Source of the DNA: Eubacteriales bacterium
GTDB taxonomy: Bacteria; Bacillota; Clostridia; Lachnospirales; Lachnospiraceae
DNA: 49,540 bases
Direction of reading: 5' to 3'
NCBI GenBank assembly: GCA_030526715.1
Contig: JAUNCG010000012.1
Location: forward strand, 1-49,540
Positions 35,986-44,879 of the stretch are shown here, in pieces. The notes under the pieces are model-generated. The model had not been told where the DNA came from, made no database searches, and saw only the letters and a program-made list of their open reading frames with translations. The stretch's first letter is position 1. Every line of letters starts with the position of its first letter. The translations under genes were made by a program, and so were the position numbers.

Positions 35986-36037
35986 AGATCACCGGATATC
36001 CCGGAATTCGTTACTGTTCGGTAATCAGAATTTATTA

Positions 36038-38299
36038 TCAGGACTCCGCCGCCTCTACCGTATAGCCGTCAGTCTTCACCGTGATCCGAATTGCTCCGTT
36101 TCTGTCGGTACGCACAATCCGGCTCCCGCAGGCTCGTACTCTCTCCAGAAGCTCCTCATGCGGATGCCCATAACGGTTCTGCCGCGCGCAGGAGATCACC
36201 GTCAGCTCCGGCTTCGCCTGCTGTAAAAATGCCTCCGAGGTGGCATATCTTGACCCATGATGCGCCGCCTTCAGCACATCCACATCCGTGATTTCTTTGA
36301 ACTCCAGCAGCTCTGTCTCACCGACACCCTCCAGATCTCCGGTCATAAGTACCCGGAATTCTTTGTATGAGATTTCCATTACCATAGAGCCCGCATTGCT
36401 CTCCTCATATCTTTTTCCTGCCATGGGAGAAAGGATTCTCGCCTCAGTCTCCCCCTGTCGGATGACATCCCCGGCCTGCACCTCTCTGACAATGATTCCG
36501 CACTCTGCCGCAAGCTTCAACAGCTGCGTCTTTTCTTCTTTGTCCGGAGAACCTCCCGGGATCACAATCATCCCCACGGTAATTCCGGCGGCATTCTCCC
36601 CCAGCAGATTTTTTTCATATGACTGCAAAAGCTCCATCAGACCGCTGATGTGATCCGTATCAAAATGAGACAGGAACCATACCTCCACCCGTCGTATCCC
36701 CTGAGATTTCAGATACGGGATCAGGCAGTTTTTTGCCAATCCTTCCCGACTGCTTCCGCCGTCCACCATCCATACCTTCCCATGGCCGCTGCGGATACAG
36801 CAACCGTCTCCCTGCCCTACATCCAGAAAGGTCATGGACCATGGCTGCGGCGCTCTTCCAAACAGCATCAAAAGAACCAACGCCATTCCCATAATCAACC
36901 CTGTCAGCCTTTTCCTCCTTTTCCAGAAAAATACCACGATCAGCAGACCGATATAGTACCCTAGAAGCTTCGAAAGCGCAGGTCTCCCGGTGACGATCAC
37001 CGCACAGGGCAGCAACCGTGCCTTCTCACAGAGCAGCACGATCCCCTTCAGCAGATAATGCACCGGAGCCATGACAAATCTCCCAAGCTCTATCGAAAGG
37101 CTTCCCGCCAATATACCGATAAGCCCGCATCCCAGTATCACCGGCATCAGCGGCAGGATCAGCAGATTCAGTAAAATGCCGCAGACCGGTACCTGATAAT
37201 AAAAATATGCGCACAATGGCAGTGTCGTCACCCACGTCCCCATACTAATGATCAGCGCCTGCTTCTGTCCTCTCAGCAATTCTGACGGAAACGAATTCCT
37301 GATTTTCCTCTGCTTCGTTTTCTCCCACGACCGAAGCATCTGTGATGCTGCGAGCACTCCCGTTACCGCCCCAAAGGATAACCAGAAACCGGCCTGTGTC
37401 CCCTGCATTGGGTTCTGCAAAAGCAGCAGCGTCGCCGAAACCACGATCGCAGTCGGGGCATCATAGGTCCTGCCACGGATCCTCGCTCCCATAGACAGGA
37501 TAAACATCAGTGTCGCCCGCATCGCGGATACAGCTCCTCCGGTGAGCATACCGTAGAGAATAAGCATTGCACACGATACAGCTCCTCCCGCCAGCTGACC
37601 TGCGCCGCCCCGGCGAAGTATACCGTACAGCTGCATGCCAAGAAGTGAAATATGCAGCCCGGAAATCGCCAGAATATGGATCATTCCACTGTCCTGATAG
37701 GCGCTTTTTACATCCTCCTCCAGAGCGCTGCGATCGCCCGCCAGCATCGCCCGCATCACCCCGGCATTTACGGGCTCCAGACAAGCGTCCAGTGTGTTTT
37801 CCATCCTTTTTCGCACTGCATAGAGCGTCTGGCGAAGTACCTCTGTTCTTCCGTCATTTTCCTTCAGCTGTGCTTTTTTCAACAAGAGCTGTATCTGTTT
37901 TGCTCCATAATAGGAGACCCCGTCAAATCCTCCGGGATTGCGCAGTTTCTCCGGATAGGCACACACACCTGAAAGCCTCACGCGGTTGCCGATCTTCAGC
38001 TCCTGTGTCTCTTTTACATATGCCAATACTTGTTTTTGAATTTGTCTTGTATGATCTGATAATGAATGTTCTTCTGATATGTTTGAATGATTTGAATTGC
38101 TTGAAATGTTTGAAATATTTTTCAGATAAATCTTCTGTCCCTGACTGCCCGGTTCTATCCATGTGACCGTACCATCCAGAATCACCGGCGTCCCCTCCGG
38201 GAATGGCTCGAATTGCGGTTCCGATTCGGACAACATTCCCGTAAGCAGACACCAGAGCAGGATCGGCAGACAGACGCAGCATAAATAACGTCCTCTCAC
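36038..38299 (-). CDS. comEC: DNA internalization-related competence protein ComEC/Rec2
   Basis: The 753-residue polytopic membrane protein forms the channel for single-stranded DNA entry in transformation. An N-terminal membrane segment is followed by an OB-like extracellular region (about 30-165), the Competence domain with many membrane segments (MLAGDRSALEEDV, AISGLHISLLGMQLYG) and a C-terminal metallo-beta-lactamase-like domain (TFLDVGQGDGCCIRSG, LSHFDTDHISGL, KAAHHGSRYATSE). Length is normal. The start is GTG with AAAGGAGG four bases upstream. The extracellular region holds an asparagine-serine repeat at about residues 61-78. Confidence 0.95.
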   Translation of the reverse strand: MRGRYLCCVCLPILLWCLLTGMLSESEPQFEPFPEGTPVILDGTVTWIEPGSQGQKIYLKNISNISSNSNHSNISEEHSLSDHTRQIQKQVLAYVKETQELKIGNRVRLSGVCAYPEKLRNPGGFDGVSYYGAKQIQLLLKKAQLKENDGRTEVLRQTLYAVRKRMENTLDACLEPVNAGVMRAMLAGDRSALEEDVKSAYQDSGMIHILAISGLHISLLGMQLYGILRRGGAGQLAGGAVSCAMLILYGMLTGGAVSAMRATLMFILSMGARIRGRTYDAPTAIVVSATLLLLQNPMQGTQAGFWLSFGAVTGVLAASQMLRSWEKTKQRKIRNSFPSELLRGQKQALIISMGTWVTTLPLCAYFYYQVPVCGILLNLLILPLMPVILGCGLIGILAGSLSIELGRFVMAPVHYLLKGIVLLCEKARLLPCAVIVTGRPALSKLLGYYIGLLIVVFFWKRRKRLTGLIMGMALVLLMLFGRAPQPWSMTFLDVGQGDGCCIRSGHGKVWMVDGGSSREGLAKNCLIPYLKSQGIRRVEVWFLSHFDTDHISGLMELLQSYEKNLLGENAAGITVGMIVIPGGSPDKEEKTQLLKLAAECGIIVREVQAGDVIRQGETEARILSPMAGKRYEESNAGSMVMEISYKEFRVLMTGDLEGVGETELLEFKEITDVDVLKAAHHGSRYATSEAFLQQAKPELTVISCARQNRYGHPHEELLERVRACGSRIVRTDRNGAIRITVKTDGYTVEAAES
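38061..38109 (-). repeat. Imperfect 9-bp tandem repeat inside comEC
   Basis: About five copies of a 9-base unit of the form NNT-TCA-AAY on the minus strand encode the tripeptide series ISN, ISS, NSN, HSN, ISE. Copy-number change would add or remove three residues without a frameshift. Confidence 0.7.
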
Positions 38300-38310
38300 T
38301 GCCCCTCCTT

Positions 38311-39294
38311 TTATAATCCCACAGACGGTTCTCCCAGAATGCCCCGGTCGCCGGCATCACTGTCCATATTTTCCATCTCTGACGGTGTCTCGATGATATC
38401 CGCATTGCGGTGGAAGGGACCTGCCAGACTAAGACTCTCCCCAAAGGTCAGGTTCGAATCTCCGTCCACCTGAAACTGTACGCGCTCCACCTTCAGTACA
38501 TCGCAAAGACTGTTTACGATCGCATAGATCGTCACCTCCGGAGCGATCCCCTGCAGATTCATCTGCAAAAATGCCTGATCCAGATTCACGATGCAGGTCT
38601 TGCCGTCTATCGTAATATTCTGGACCTTGATATCCTGTCCCAGAACGCCCCGCAGCTGCTGATTCATGGGACCCTTCTGGAGCTGCTCCAGCACGATCTT
38701 TTCCAGCGCCGTATTGCTGGAATAGTGAATATTGCGCATCTCCTTCACCACTCGGTCTCCCGCCGCATTGGCAAAATACAATGTCAGAGACGCGTACTGA
38801 TAGGAATTGATCCCCACCGGATTATTCACAAACATCGCTCTTGTCATGGCGCCTACCGGCTCTCCCGCCTTGTCCCTCAGAACGTCCTTGCCGATGTGGA
38901 AAACCACGGTGCGCACCTCTCCAAACTGTGTCACCGTCCCCACCAGACCGGCTCTCAGCAGGATCTCGGTCACATTATCCATCTGCGAATACGCCTCATT
39001 AAAGGTCACCGTCAGCTGCCCGTCGGTCAGCGCAAACTCCATAATCTCCACACTCTCCGGAAACAGGCTGTAATGCTCCACGGGCTGGGACGGCGTCCTC
39101 ATGTGTTCAAATATTTCCGCAAGCATCGGACGGATCTCCGTCTCCTTGCAGCTGAAGGACTCGGTCTGAAGACCGGTATGTCCTTCGTCCGTATAATATA
39201 CCTGATATCCCGATTCCTCTCTGAGCCTGCCGCCGCAGCCTGCAAGCAGCAGTACAAGGATCATCGGGCACAGGAGCAAAAGCGTTCTCTTCAT
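38311..39294 (-). CDS. GerMN domain lipoprotein
   Basis: The 327-residue protein has a lipoprotein signal with lipobox LLAGC (cysteine about 20). It carries two GerMN-type modules: LTDGQLTVTFNEAYSQM near 90 and TIDGKTCIVNLDQAFLQM near 240, each with a VYAIVNSL-like helix afterwards. GerM of Bacillus links the engulfing membranes during sporulation. Here the gene sits 13 bases after a histidine kinase gene and just before comEC, so a role as accessory to the signalling pair is also possible. Confidence 0.88.
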   Translation of the reverse strand: MKRTLLLLCPMILVLLLAGCGGRLREESGYQVYYTDEGHTGLQTESFSCKETEIRPMLAEIFEHMRTPSQPVEHYSLFPESVEIMEFALTDGQLTVTFNEAYSQMDNVTEILLRAGLVGTVTQFGEVRTVVFHIGKDVLRDKAGEPVGAMTRAMFVNNPVGINSYQYASLTLYFANAAGDRVVKEMRNIHYSSNTALEKIVLEQLQKGPMNQQLRGVLGQDIKVQNITIDGKTCIVNLDQAFLQMNLQGIAPEVTIYAIVNSLCDVLKVERVQFQVDGDSNLTFGESLSLAGPFHRNADIIETPSEMENMDSDAGDRGILGEPSVGL

Positions 39295-39307
39295 CTTTCC
39301 CCCAAAC

Positions 39308-40756
39308 TTATTCTGTATAGACCAGCGGTACCCGCACGGTAAAGGTCGTTCCGGTGCCCTCTTCGCTGAACACCTTGATCATCCCATTGTGCATCAGGAT
39401 CGCATTCCGCGTGATCGCAAGTCCCAGACCCGTACCTCCGATCTCCCGGGAGTGGGATTTGTCCACACGGTAAAAGCGCTCAAAGATATGCTCCTGATCC
39501 TCCTTTGGAATGCCGATTCCATTATCCTCTACCTTCACATAAAAGTACTTATGATCCGTATTGATGGAGAGATGTACCCAGCCGCCCTCATGGTTGTACT
39601 TGATGGCGTTCTCCACCAGATTTGATAGCGCCAGCGTCAGCTTCGTCTCATCCACCTCCGCCAGCACCGGTTTATAGCTATCCAACACCAGCTCTATCTT
39701 ATGCTCCGCCGCAATGGGGCGAAGGCGCTTCAGGATCAGCTCGATCAGCTCATTGATGTTCGTGGTCTGAATATTGACATCGGAAGCCTTCTTGTCCATC
39801 TTTACCAGAGAAAGCAGATCGTTGATGATCTTATTCTCACGTTCGATCTCATCCGCAATGTCTGTCATAAACTCCTTATAGAGCTCGACGGGCGCATCCG
39901 GCTGCATCAGCAGTGAATCCGCCAGCACCTTCATGGACGTGATCGGCGTCTTCAGCTCATGGGAGACATTCGAGACAAACTCCTGTCTGGAATCATCCAC
40001 CGCCTTCAGACGGGCCAGCATCTGATTATACGCCTCCGACATATCTCTCGTCTCTGTATAATCGAGGATCAGCAGATCTCCCTCCAGAAAGCCTCCGTTG
40101 ATCTTCTCCAGAGAAGCGGTCACCTTGGCAAAGGGCCACACCAGAATTCTGGATGCATAAAACGCTGCAATCAGCACCACGATGATCAGACCTACCTGCA
40201 GGATAAACACCTTGCGGCTCAATACCTCGCGGTTTTCCACAATATCTGCGGTCTCCGAGCTCACCACCAGAGCGCCGACCACACTGTGATTCACTGCCTC
40301 GCGGATCGGCAGCGCCAGCTCAATGAATTTATAGTCCTCATCATGGCTGAGACTGCTCTTGTCCCGAAAGCATTCCACCACCTCTCTGGACACAAGGATC
40401 TTCCCCTCGTCCAACCCGTAGGTATCCTTTACCACCTTGAACTCACTGCTGACCACCACCAGACGTCCGTCGTAAAGGTTCGCCAGCTGCTCCAGTTCCG
40501 TGGCAAAGCCCGCAAGATCCAGCGTTCCTTTCACCACGGAATCTCCCATACGATCTGTCAGGCTCACACACTGATCCTGAAGCATATTGCCCCGCTGAAT
40601 GATGGACTGCTCCTCATAATTTTTCAAAATACTCATCTTCATCAGCAGAATCGGTGCAATGCTGACGAGAAAAAAGATAATAAAAATTCGGAATTGAAGG
40701 CTCTTGAGATACCGTTCAATTCCGCTTTTTTTCACAATATTCCTTAATCGCTTCAT
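39308..40756 (-). CDS. Sensor histidine kinase
   Basis: The 482-residue membrane kinase has transmembrane segments at about 22-40 and 182-204, with an extracytoplasmic sensor domain of about 140 residues between them. A HAMP-like linker follows. The phosphorylated histidine is near 266 in FVSNVSHELKTPITSMK. The ATPase domain has NLVENAIKYNHEGG, VEDNGIGIPKED and GTGLGLAITRNA. The ATG at 40756 with AGGGG upstream is preferred to an ATG at 40771 that overlaps the regulator stop. Its partner is the adjacent response regulator. The WalK-like organisation lacks the PAS domain of Bacillus WalK. Confidence 0.92.
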   Translation of the reverse strand: MKRLRNIVKKSGIERYLKSLQFRIFIIFFLVSIAPILLMKMSILKNYEEQSIIQRGNMLQDQCVSLTDRMGDSVVKGTLDLAGFATELEQLANLYDGRLVVVSSEFKVVKDTYGLDEGKILVSREVVECFRDKSSLSHDEDYKFIELALPIREAVNHSVVGALVVSSETADIVENREVLSRKVFILQVGLIIVVLIAAFYASRILVWPFAKVTASLEKINGGFLEGDLLILDYTETRDMSEAYNQMLARLKAVDDSRQEFVSNVSHELKTPITSMKVLADSLLMQPDAPVELYKEFMTDIADEIERENKIINDLLSLVKMDKKASDVNIQTTNINELIELILKRLRPIAAEHKIELVLDSYKPVLAEVDETKLTLALSNLVENAIKYNHEGGWVHLSINTDHKYFYVKVEDNGIGIPKEDQEHIFERFYRVDKSHSREIGGTGLGLAITRNAILMHNGMIKVFSEEGTGTTFTVRVPLVYTE

Positions 40757-40770
40757 CGGTGTCCCCTGCA

Positions 40771-41460
40771 TCAGTGCTGGAAATAATATCCCACTCCCCA
40801 CTTGGTATGTACATACTTCGGCTCGCTCGGATTGGTCTCGATCTTCTCACGGAGACGACGGATATGAACGTCCACGGTGCGCACGTCTCCCGGATACTCA
40901 TGCCCCCACACGATGTCCAGCAGATTCTCACGGCTGTACACCTTGTTCGGGTTGAATACCAGAAGCTCAAGCACATCGAACTCCTTGGCGGTAAGATTGA
41001 TCTCCCGGCCTGCGATGCTCACACGTCTTCCCTCGCAGTCCAGCATCAGATCCCCGACCTCAACCATCCTGCTCTTCTCCTGCTCCGGCGCAGCCTTCCC
41101 CGCCCGGCGCATAATCGCCTTAATTCTCGCCTTGACCTCAAGGATATTGAAGGGCTTCGTAATATAATCATCGGCGCCGTACTCCAGCCCCATGATCTTA
41201 TCCATGTCATCTCCCTTTGCAGTCAGCATCACCACAGGAACATTCGAGAACTCCCGGATCTGCTGACACACGGAGAGACCATCCAGCTTCGGCAGCATCA
41301 GATCCAGCAGAATAATATCATACTCCTTCGCCCTCGCCATCTCCAGCGCTTCCTCACCATCATAAGCGCAATCCACTGCCATATCATCCTGCTCCAGACT
41401 GAAACGGATCCCCTTCACAATCAACTTCTCATCATCGACAACCAACACATGCTTTGCCAT
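40771..41460 (-). CDS. OmpR/PhoB-family response regulator
   Basis: The 229-residue regulator has a receiver domain (1-115) with acidic pair VVDDE, phospho-acceptor Asp53 in ILLDLMLPKLDG, VMLTAKGD and KPF. A winged-helix DNA-binding domain (about 133-229) has INLTAKEFDVLELL and VDVHIRRLREKIE. It resembles WalR/YycF, but the lack of walH, walI and htrA neighbours leaves the assignment open. It starts 12 bases after comEA with GAGGAG upstream. Confidence 0.94.
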   Translation of the reverse strand: MAKHVLVVDDEKLIVKGIRFSLEQDDMAVDCAYDGEEALEMARAKEYDIILLDLMLPKLDGLSVCQQIREFSNVPVVMLTAKGDDMDKIMGLEYGADDYITKPFNILEVKARIKAIMRRAGKAAPEQEKSRMVEVGDLMLDCEGRRVSIAGREINLTAKEFDVLELLVFNPNKVYSRENLLDIVWGHEYPGDVRTVDVHIRRLREKIETNPSEPKYVHTKWGVGYYFQH

Positions 41461-41472
41461 TCTGTAATCTCC

Positions 41473-42195
41473 TCACTCTACTGCTATCTTATCCCTGATC
41501 TTCTGAAATGTCGCGTCCTTGATCCCGCTGACATTCATGATATCCTCTATCTTTTGAAAACTGCCCGCCGACTCCCGGTAAGCCATGATATCCGCCGCTC
41601 TGGCTGCCCCGATCCCGGGCAGTGTACAGAGCTGATCCGCATCTGCGGTATTCAGATTCACCTTATTTCCCGAACCCGGTATCTCATCCGCAGCCGAAGC
41701 ATCCTGCTCCGCTCCATAGATCCCGGGCAGCTCTATCGCTCCGGATTCCTCCAGTCTCTCAGCCTCGTCTCTTCCATAGACCCGCAGCTGTATACCGTCA
41801 CTCAGCAGCTGCGCCTGATTCAGCAGCTCAGAGGCTGCATCCTCCCGGAATCCTCCGGCCATGGCAATGGCCTCATAGACTCGGGCACCTTCTCTCAAGG
41901 TATAAACTCCCGGATGCATCACCGCTCCGCAAACATCCACGCAGATCTCCTGCGGCTTCTTTGTCCCTTGATCCTGCACCTCCCCATACGTCTCCTGAAG
42001 AGCTTCGACTCTCACGGAGGCTTCCGTATCGGGCTGTCCCGTCATCGCTGTCGCGGATGCTTCTGTCTCCTGAGTCTCCACAGCGTCCCGAGTATCAAAC
42101 ACTACCTCGCGACCTGCTCCCTGACAGCCGGTCATCCCCATCAGAATCCAGCACAGATATAACGCACAGACCATTGTTCTTTTTATCAATCGCAT
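41473..42195 (-). CDS. comEA: ComEA-type DNA-binding helix-hairpin-helix protein
   Basis: The 240-residue protein has a hydrophobic N-terminus ending MGMTGC, which is either a lipobox or a membrane anchor. A low-complexity linker (about 25-85) follows. Then comes an SLBB domain (EICVDVCGAVMHPGVYTL) and a C-terminal helix-hairpin-helix pair (KVNLNTADADQLCTLPGIGAARA, NVSGIKDATFQKI). ComEA binds incoming DNA at the cell surface and passes it to ComEC. The ATG at 42195 has AAGGAG three to five bases upstream, which is close. It heads the operon that ends in comEC. Confidence 0.93.
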   Translation of the reverse strand: MRLIKRTMVCALYLCWILMGMTGCQGAGREVVFDTRDAVETQETEASATAMTGQPDTEASVRVEALQETYGEVQDQGTKKPQEICVDVCGAVMHPGVYTLREGARVYEAIAMAGGFREDAASELLNQAQLLSDGIQLRVYGRDEAERLEESGAIELPGIYGAEQDASAADEIPGSGNKVNLNTADADQLCTLPGIGAARAADIMAYRESAGSFQKIEDIMNVSGIKDATFQKIRDKIAVE

Positions 42196-42245
42196 ATTCT
42201 CCTTCGTCCTTTCCAAGACGACGGAATCCCCCTTATGCATTCCTT

Positions 42246-42274
42246 ATTTTAACGGAATTTTCCATGAATATCAA
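42246..42274 (-). promoter_or_regulatory. Promoter of the comEA operon
   Basis: On the minus strand TTGATA (42274-42269) and TAAAAT (42251-42246) are 17 bases apart, 50 bases before the comEA start. Both hexamers match five of six consensus positions. Confidence 0.75.
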
Positions 42275-42300
42275 TAGTCATTTTCCCTTTTGTAATAATT

Positions 42301-42729
42301 TTATAACTGAAACGTAATAACTCCCACAATCGCGATCAACATACCTATAAGCTTACGTATGGAGAAGGTCGCCCGCTCTGTGCCGAACATCCCCAGAAGC
42401 TCGATCACCCATGCCACCGCCAGCTGACAGATCACAATGAGCATGGCCGCCTTCGCCGGTCCCAGCATAGCCATGCTTTTGATCACGGTCACCGTGATCA
42501 GCGCTCCGATCACGCCTCCCAGCAGCGTATATTTGTGCGGCACCGAAAGCAGCCCCGCAAAGGAACTGCCATCCGTAATGATCCATGCCAGCAGGCAGGT
42601 CACCAGTGCGGTGCCCTGTACAAAGGCAGTGGAGACCCACAGGCTCGTATGCTTCGTAACCTCCGTGTTGAATACTCCCTGTATACTCATGAGGGCTCCC
42701 GAGAGCAGCGCAATGATACTTCCCATCAT
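42301..42729 (-). CDS. DMT superfamily transporter, YdcZ (DUF606) family
   Basis: This small integral membrane protein of 142 residues has about five hydrophobic segments. The family pattern IIALLSGALMSIQGVFNTEV is at the start, and GPAKAAMLIVICQLAVAWVIE and GMLIAIVGVITF are near the end. The substrate is unknown. The ATG at 42729 is preferred because AAGGAG lies ten bases upstream. An ATG at 42753 would add eight residues but has no ribosome binding site and lies in the loop of a hairpin. It follows argD and may be co-transcribed. Confidence 0.88.
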   Translation of the reverse strand: MMGSIIALLSGALMSIQGVFNTEVTKHTSLWVSTAFVQGTALVTCLLAWIITDGSSFAGLLSVPHKYTLLGGVIGALITVTVIKSMAMLGPAKAAMLIVICQLAVAWVIELLGMFGTERATFSIRKLIGMLIAIVGVITFQL

Positions 42730-42737
42730 AATGAGAA

Positions 42738-42777
42738 AACTCCTTTTTGTCATAGTATGTACCGACAAAAAGGAGTT
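42738..42777 (-). terminator. Perfect inverted repeat between argD and the transporter gene
   Basis: The two 14-bp arms (42738-42751 and 42764-42777) are perfectly complementary, with a 12-base loop. On the minus strand it is followed by TTTTCTC. It can act as an argD terminator or attenuator, and its 3' arm contains the ribosome binding site of the transporter gene. Confidence 0.65.
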
Positions 42778-42783
42778 ATACAC

Positions 42784-43983
42784 TTAAAGCATGGAAATTG
42801 CTTTTTCCAGCTTTTCCATCATCTCGTCTACATGTTTTTTCTCAATGATGAGCGGCGGCACCAGCCGGAGCACATCGCTTCCCGCAGACAAGGTCAGAAG
42901 TCCTTCCTTCTGCGCCGCCTTCACAATTTCGCCTACCTTCACGCCGTTGCCGACGACTACGCCCTGCATCAGTCCGCGCCCTCTGCGCGTGATCAGACAT
43001 GCGTGCTTTGCAATCAGCCCATCCAGCTTTTCCTCCAGATACGGAGCTATATCGCGCACATGCTCTACAATATGATCCTTCTCGAAAATATCCAGCACAC
43101 TGCTGACTGCAGCACAGGCAAAGGGATTGCCTCCGTATGTCGTGCCGTGATCGCCCGGTACCAGTGAGCTCTGCGCAGTCTTCTCATTTAAAAGAAATGC
43201 ACCTACGGGAACACCGTTGCCAAGCGCCTTCGCCACCGTCATGATATCCGGTTCAACTCCGTAGGACTGGCAGGCAAACATGTCACCGGTACGTCCCATA
43301 CCACACTGGATCTCATCCAGAATCAGCAGGATATCCTTCTCATCACAGAGCGTGCGCAGCCCCTTCAGAAATTCCTCCGTGGCCGGATAGATCCCGCCCT
43401 CCCCCTGTACCGTCTCCAGAAGGATCGCACAGGTCTTCTGCGTCACCTGCGCCTTCACACTCTCCAGATCATTGTAATTTGCAAACCTTACTCCACCCAT
43501 CAGAGGCTTAAATGCCTCCTGATAATGCGGGTTGCCGGTCACAGATAAGGCGCCCACACTTCTTCCGTGAAACGAATGATGCATGGCGATGATCTCATGA
43601 TCCGTCTGACCATCCTTCAAAAAGGCATATTTTCTCGCCGCCTTGATAGCCCCCTCGATAGCCTCTGCGCCGCTGTTGGTGAAAAATACCCGGCTCATAC
43701 CGCTCGCCTTCACGACCTTTTGGGCTGCCTGCGCCAACGGAACACTGTAGTACAGATTGGAAATATGCAGTACCTTATCGATCTGCGACTTCAGGGCATC
43801 GTCAAATCCCGGATAGTGATATCCCAGCGAATACACGGCGATACCGGCGCCAAAATCCAGATATTCCTTTCCGTCCGTATCCTTCAGATACACACCGTTA
43901 CCGGAATCCAGCACAATGGGAAAACGATTGTAGGTGTGCAGCACATAATTTTCTGCCTGATCCATATACTCCTTCATACTCAT
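42784..43983 (-). CDS. argD: Acetylornithine aminotransferase
   Basis: The 399-residue class III PLP aminotransferase converts N-acetylglutamate semialdehyde to N-acetylornithine. It has [18 protein letters not shown], the PLP aspartate in [14 protein letters not shown] and the Schiff-base lysine in [15 protein letters not shown]. Gene context (argB, argJ, argC) supports arginine synthesis over 4-aminobutyrate use. The ATG overlaps the argB stop as ATGA. The longer upstream frame is rejected. Confidence 0.95.
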   Translation of the reverse strand: MSMKEYMDQAENYVLHTYNRFPIVLDSGNGVYLKDTDGKEYLDFGAGIAVYSLGYHYPGFDDALKSQIDKVLHISNLYYSVPLAQAAQKVVKASGMSRVFFTNSGAEAIEGAIKAARKYAFLKDGQTDHEIIAMHHSFHGRSVGALSVTGNPHYQEAFKPLMGGVRFANYNDLESVKAQVTQKTCAILLETVQGEGGIYPATEEFLKGLRTLCDEKDILLILDEIQCGMGRTGDMFACQSYGVEPDIMTVAKALGNGVPVGAFLLNEKTAQSSLVPGDHGTTYGGNPFACAAVSSVLDIFEKDHIVEHVRDIAPYLEEKLDGLIAKHACLITRRGRGLMQGVVVGNGVKVGEIVKAAQKEGLLTLSAGSDVLRLVPPLIIEKKHVDEMMEKLEKAISML

Positions 43984-44864
43984 GTTGTCTCCTCCGTATC
44001 TCCGATAATCGCAGTTCCGATCCCGCCGTCTGTAAAGAACTCCAGCAGCAGACAATGGGCGATCCTTCCATCCAGAATATGTACTCTGCGAACACCGGAT
44101 TTGATCGCGTCAATACAGTTCTGCAGCTTCGGAAGCATACCGCCTCCCACATTGCCGCTCTTCAAAAACTCCTCCGCCTCCGGAACTGTCATAGAGGAAA
44201 TCAGCGTATCCTTGTTCAGCGGATCCCGGTACACTCCCTCAATATCCGTCAAAAATGCCAGCTTGGATGCCCCCATGGCCGACGCAATGGCACAGGCCGC
44301 GTCATCTGCATTGATATTGTAGGAATGGAACTCATCATCCACACCGATCGGACAGAGCACCGGTACAAAATCATTGTCCAGAAGCTTCTGCAGAAGCTGT
44401 GTATTCACCTGTTTGATCTCACCCACGTAGCCGATATCTCTGCCCTTGGACAGCTTCTTATCCACCTGCAGGGTCGTGCCGTCCTTGCCGCTGATCCCGA
44501 CTGCCGGAACGCCCAGCTTCTCCATCATGGACACCAGACCTTTGTTAATCTTGTTCAGCACCATCTCGGCGATCTCCATGGTGGGCTCATCCGTCACACG
44601 CAGACCATTCACAAAATTCGTCTCCAGCCCGGCCTTGTTCACCCATTTCGTGATCTCCTTACCGCCGCCATGCACTACGATAGGGCGAAAGCCCACCAGC
44701 TTCAGCAGTGCCACATCACGGATCACACTCTGCTGGAGTTCCTTATCTACCATGGCGCTCCCACCGTATTTTACCACCATAATATCTCCGCGAAATCTCT
44801 GGATATACGGCAAAGCCTCAATCAATACATTCGCCTTTTGCAGCCAGTTCTCTACCTCACTCAT
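43980..44864 (-). CDS. argB: Acetylglutamate kinase
   Basis: The 294-residue kinase phosphorylates N-acetylglutamate. The family motifs are [10 protein letters not shown] near residue 28, [13 protein letters not shown], and [11 protein letters not shown] with [10 protein letters not shown] towards the end. The N-terminal helix (residues 1-20) is of the type found in hexameric, arginine-inhibited forms, so feedback control is likely. The start has AGGAGG eight bases upstream, 15 bases after argJ. Confidence 0.96.
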   Translation of the reverse strand: MSEVENWLQKANVLIEALPYIQRFRGDIMVVKYGGSAMVDKELQQSVIRDVALLKLVGFRPIVVHGGGKEITKWVNKAGLETNFVNGLRVTDEPTMEIAEMVLNKINKGLVSMMEKLGVPAVGISGKDGTTLQVDKKLSKGRDIGYVGEIKQVNTQLLQKLLDNDFVPVLCPIGVDDEFHSYNINADDAACAIASAMGASKLAFLTDIEGVYRDPLNKDTLISSMTVPEAEEFLKSGNVGGGMLPKLQNCIDAIKSGVRRVHILDGRIAHCLLLEFFTDGGIGTAIIGDTEETT

Positions 44865-44879
44865 ATCTCATTCCTCCTG

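Noticed and set aside
40759..42162. Long plus-strand open frame (467 codons) opposite comEA and the response regulator
   Set aside because: It lies entirely opposite two well-recognised genes. Its product is rich in histidine, leucine and arginine, as expected from an antisense shadow, and it has no family similarity.
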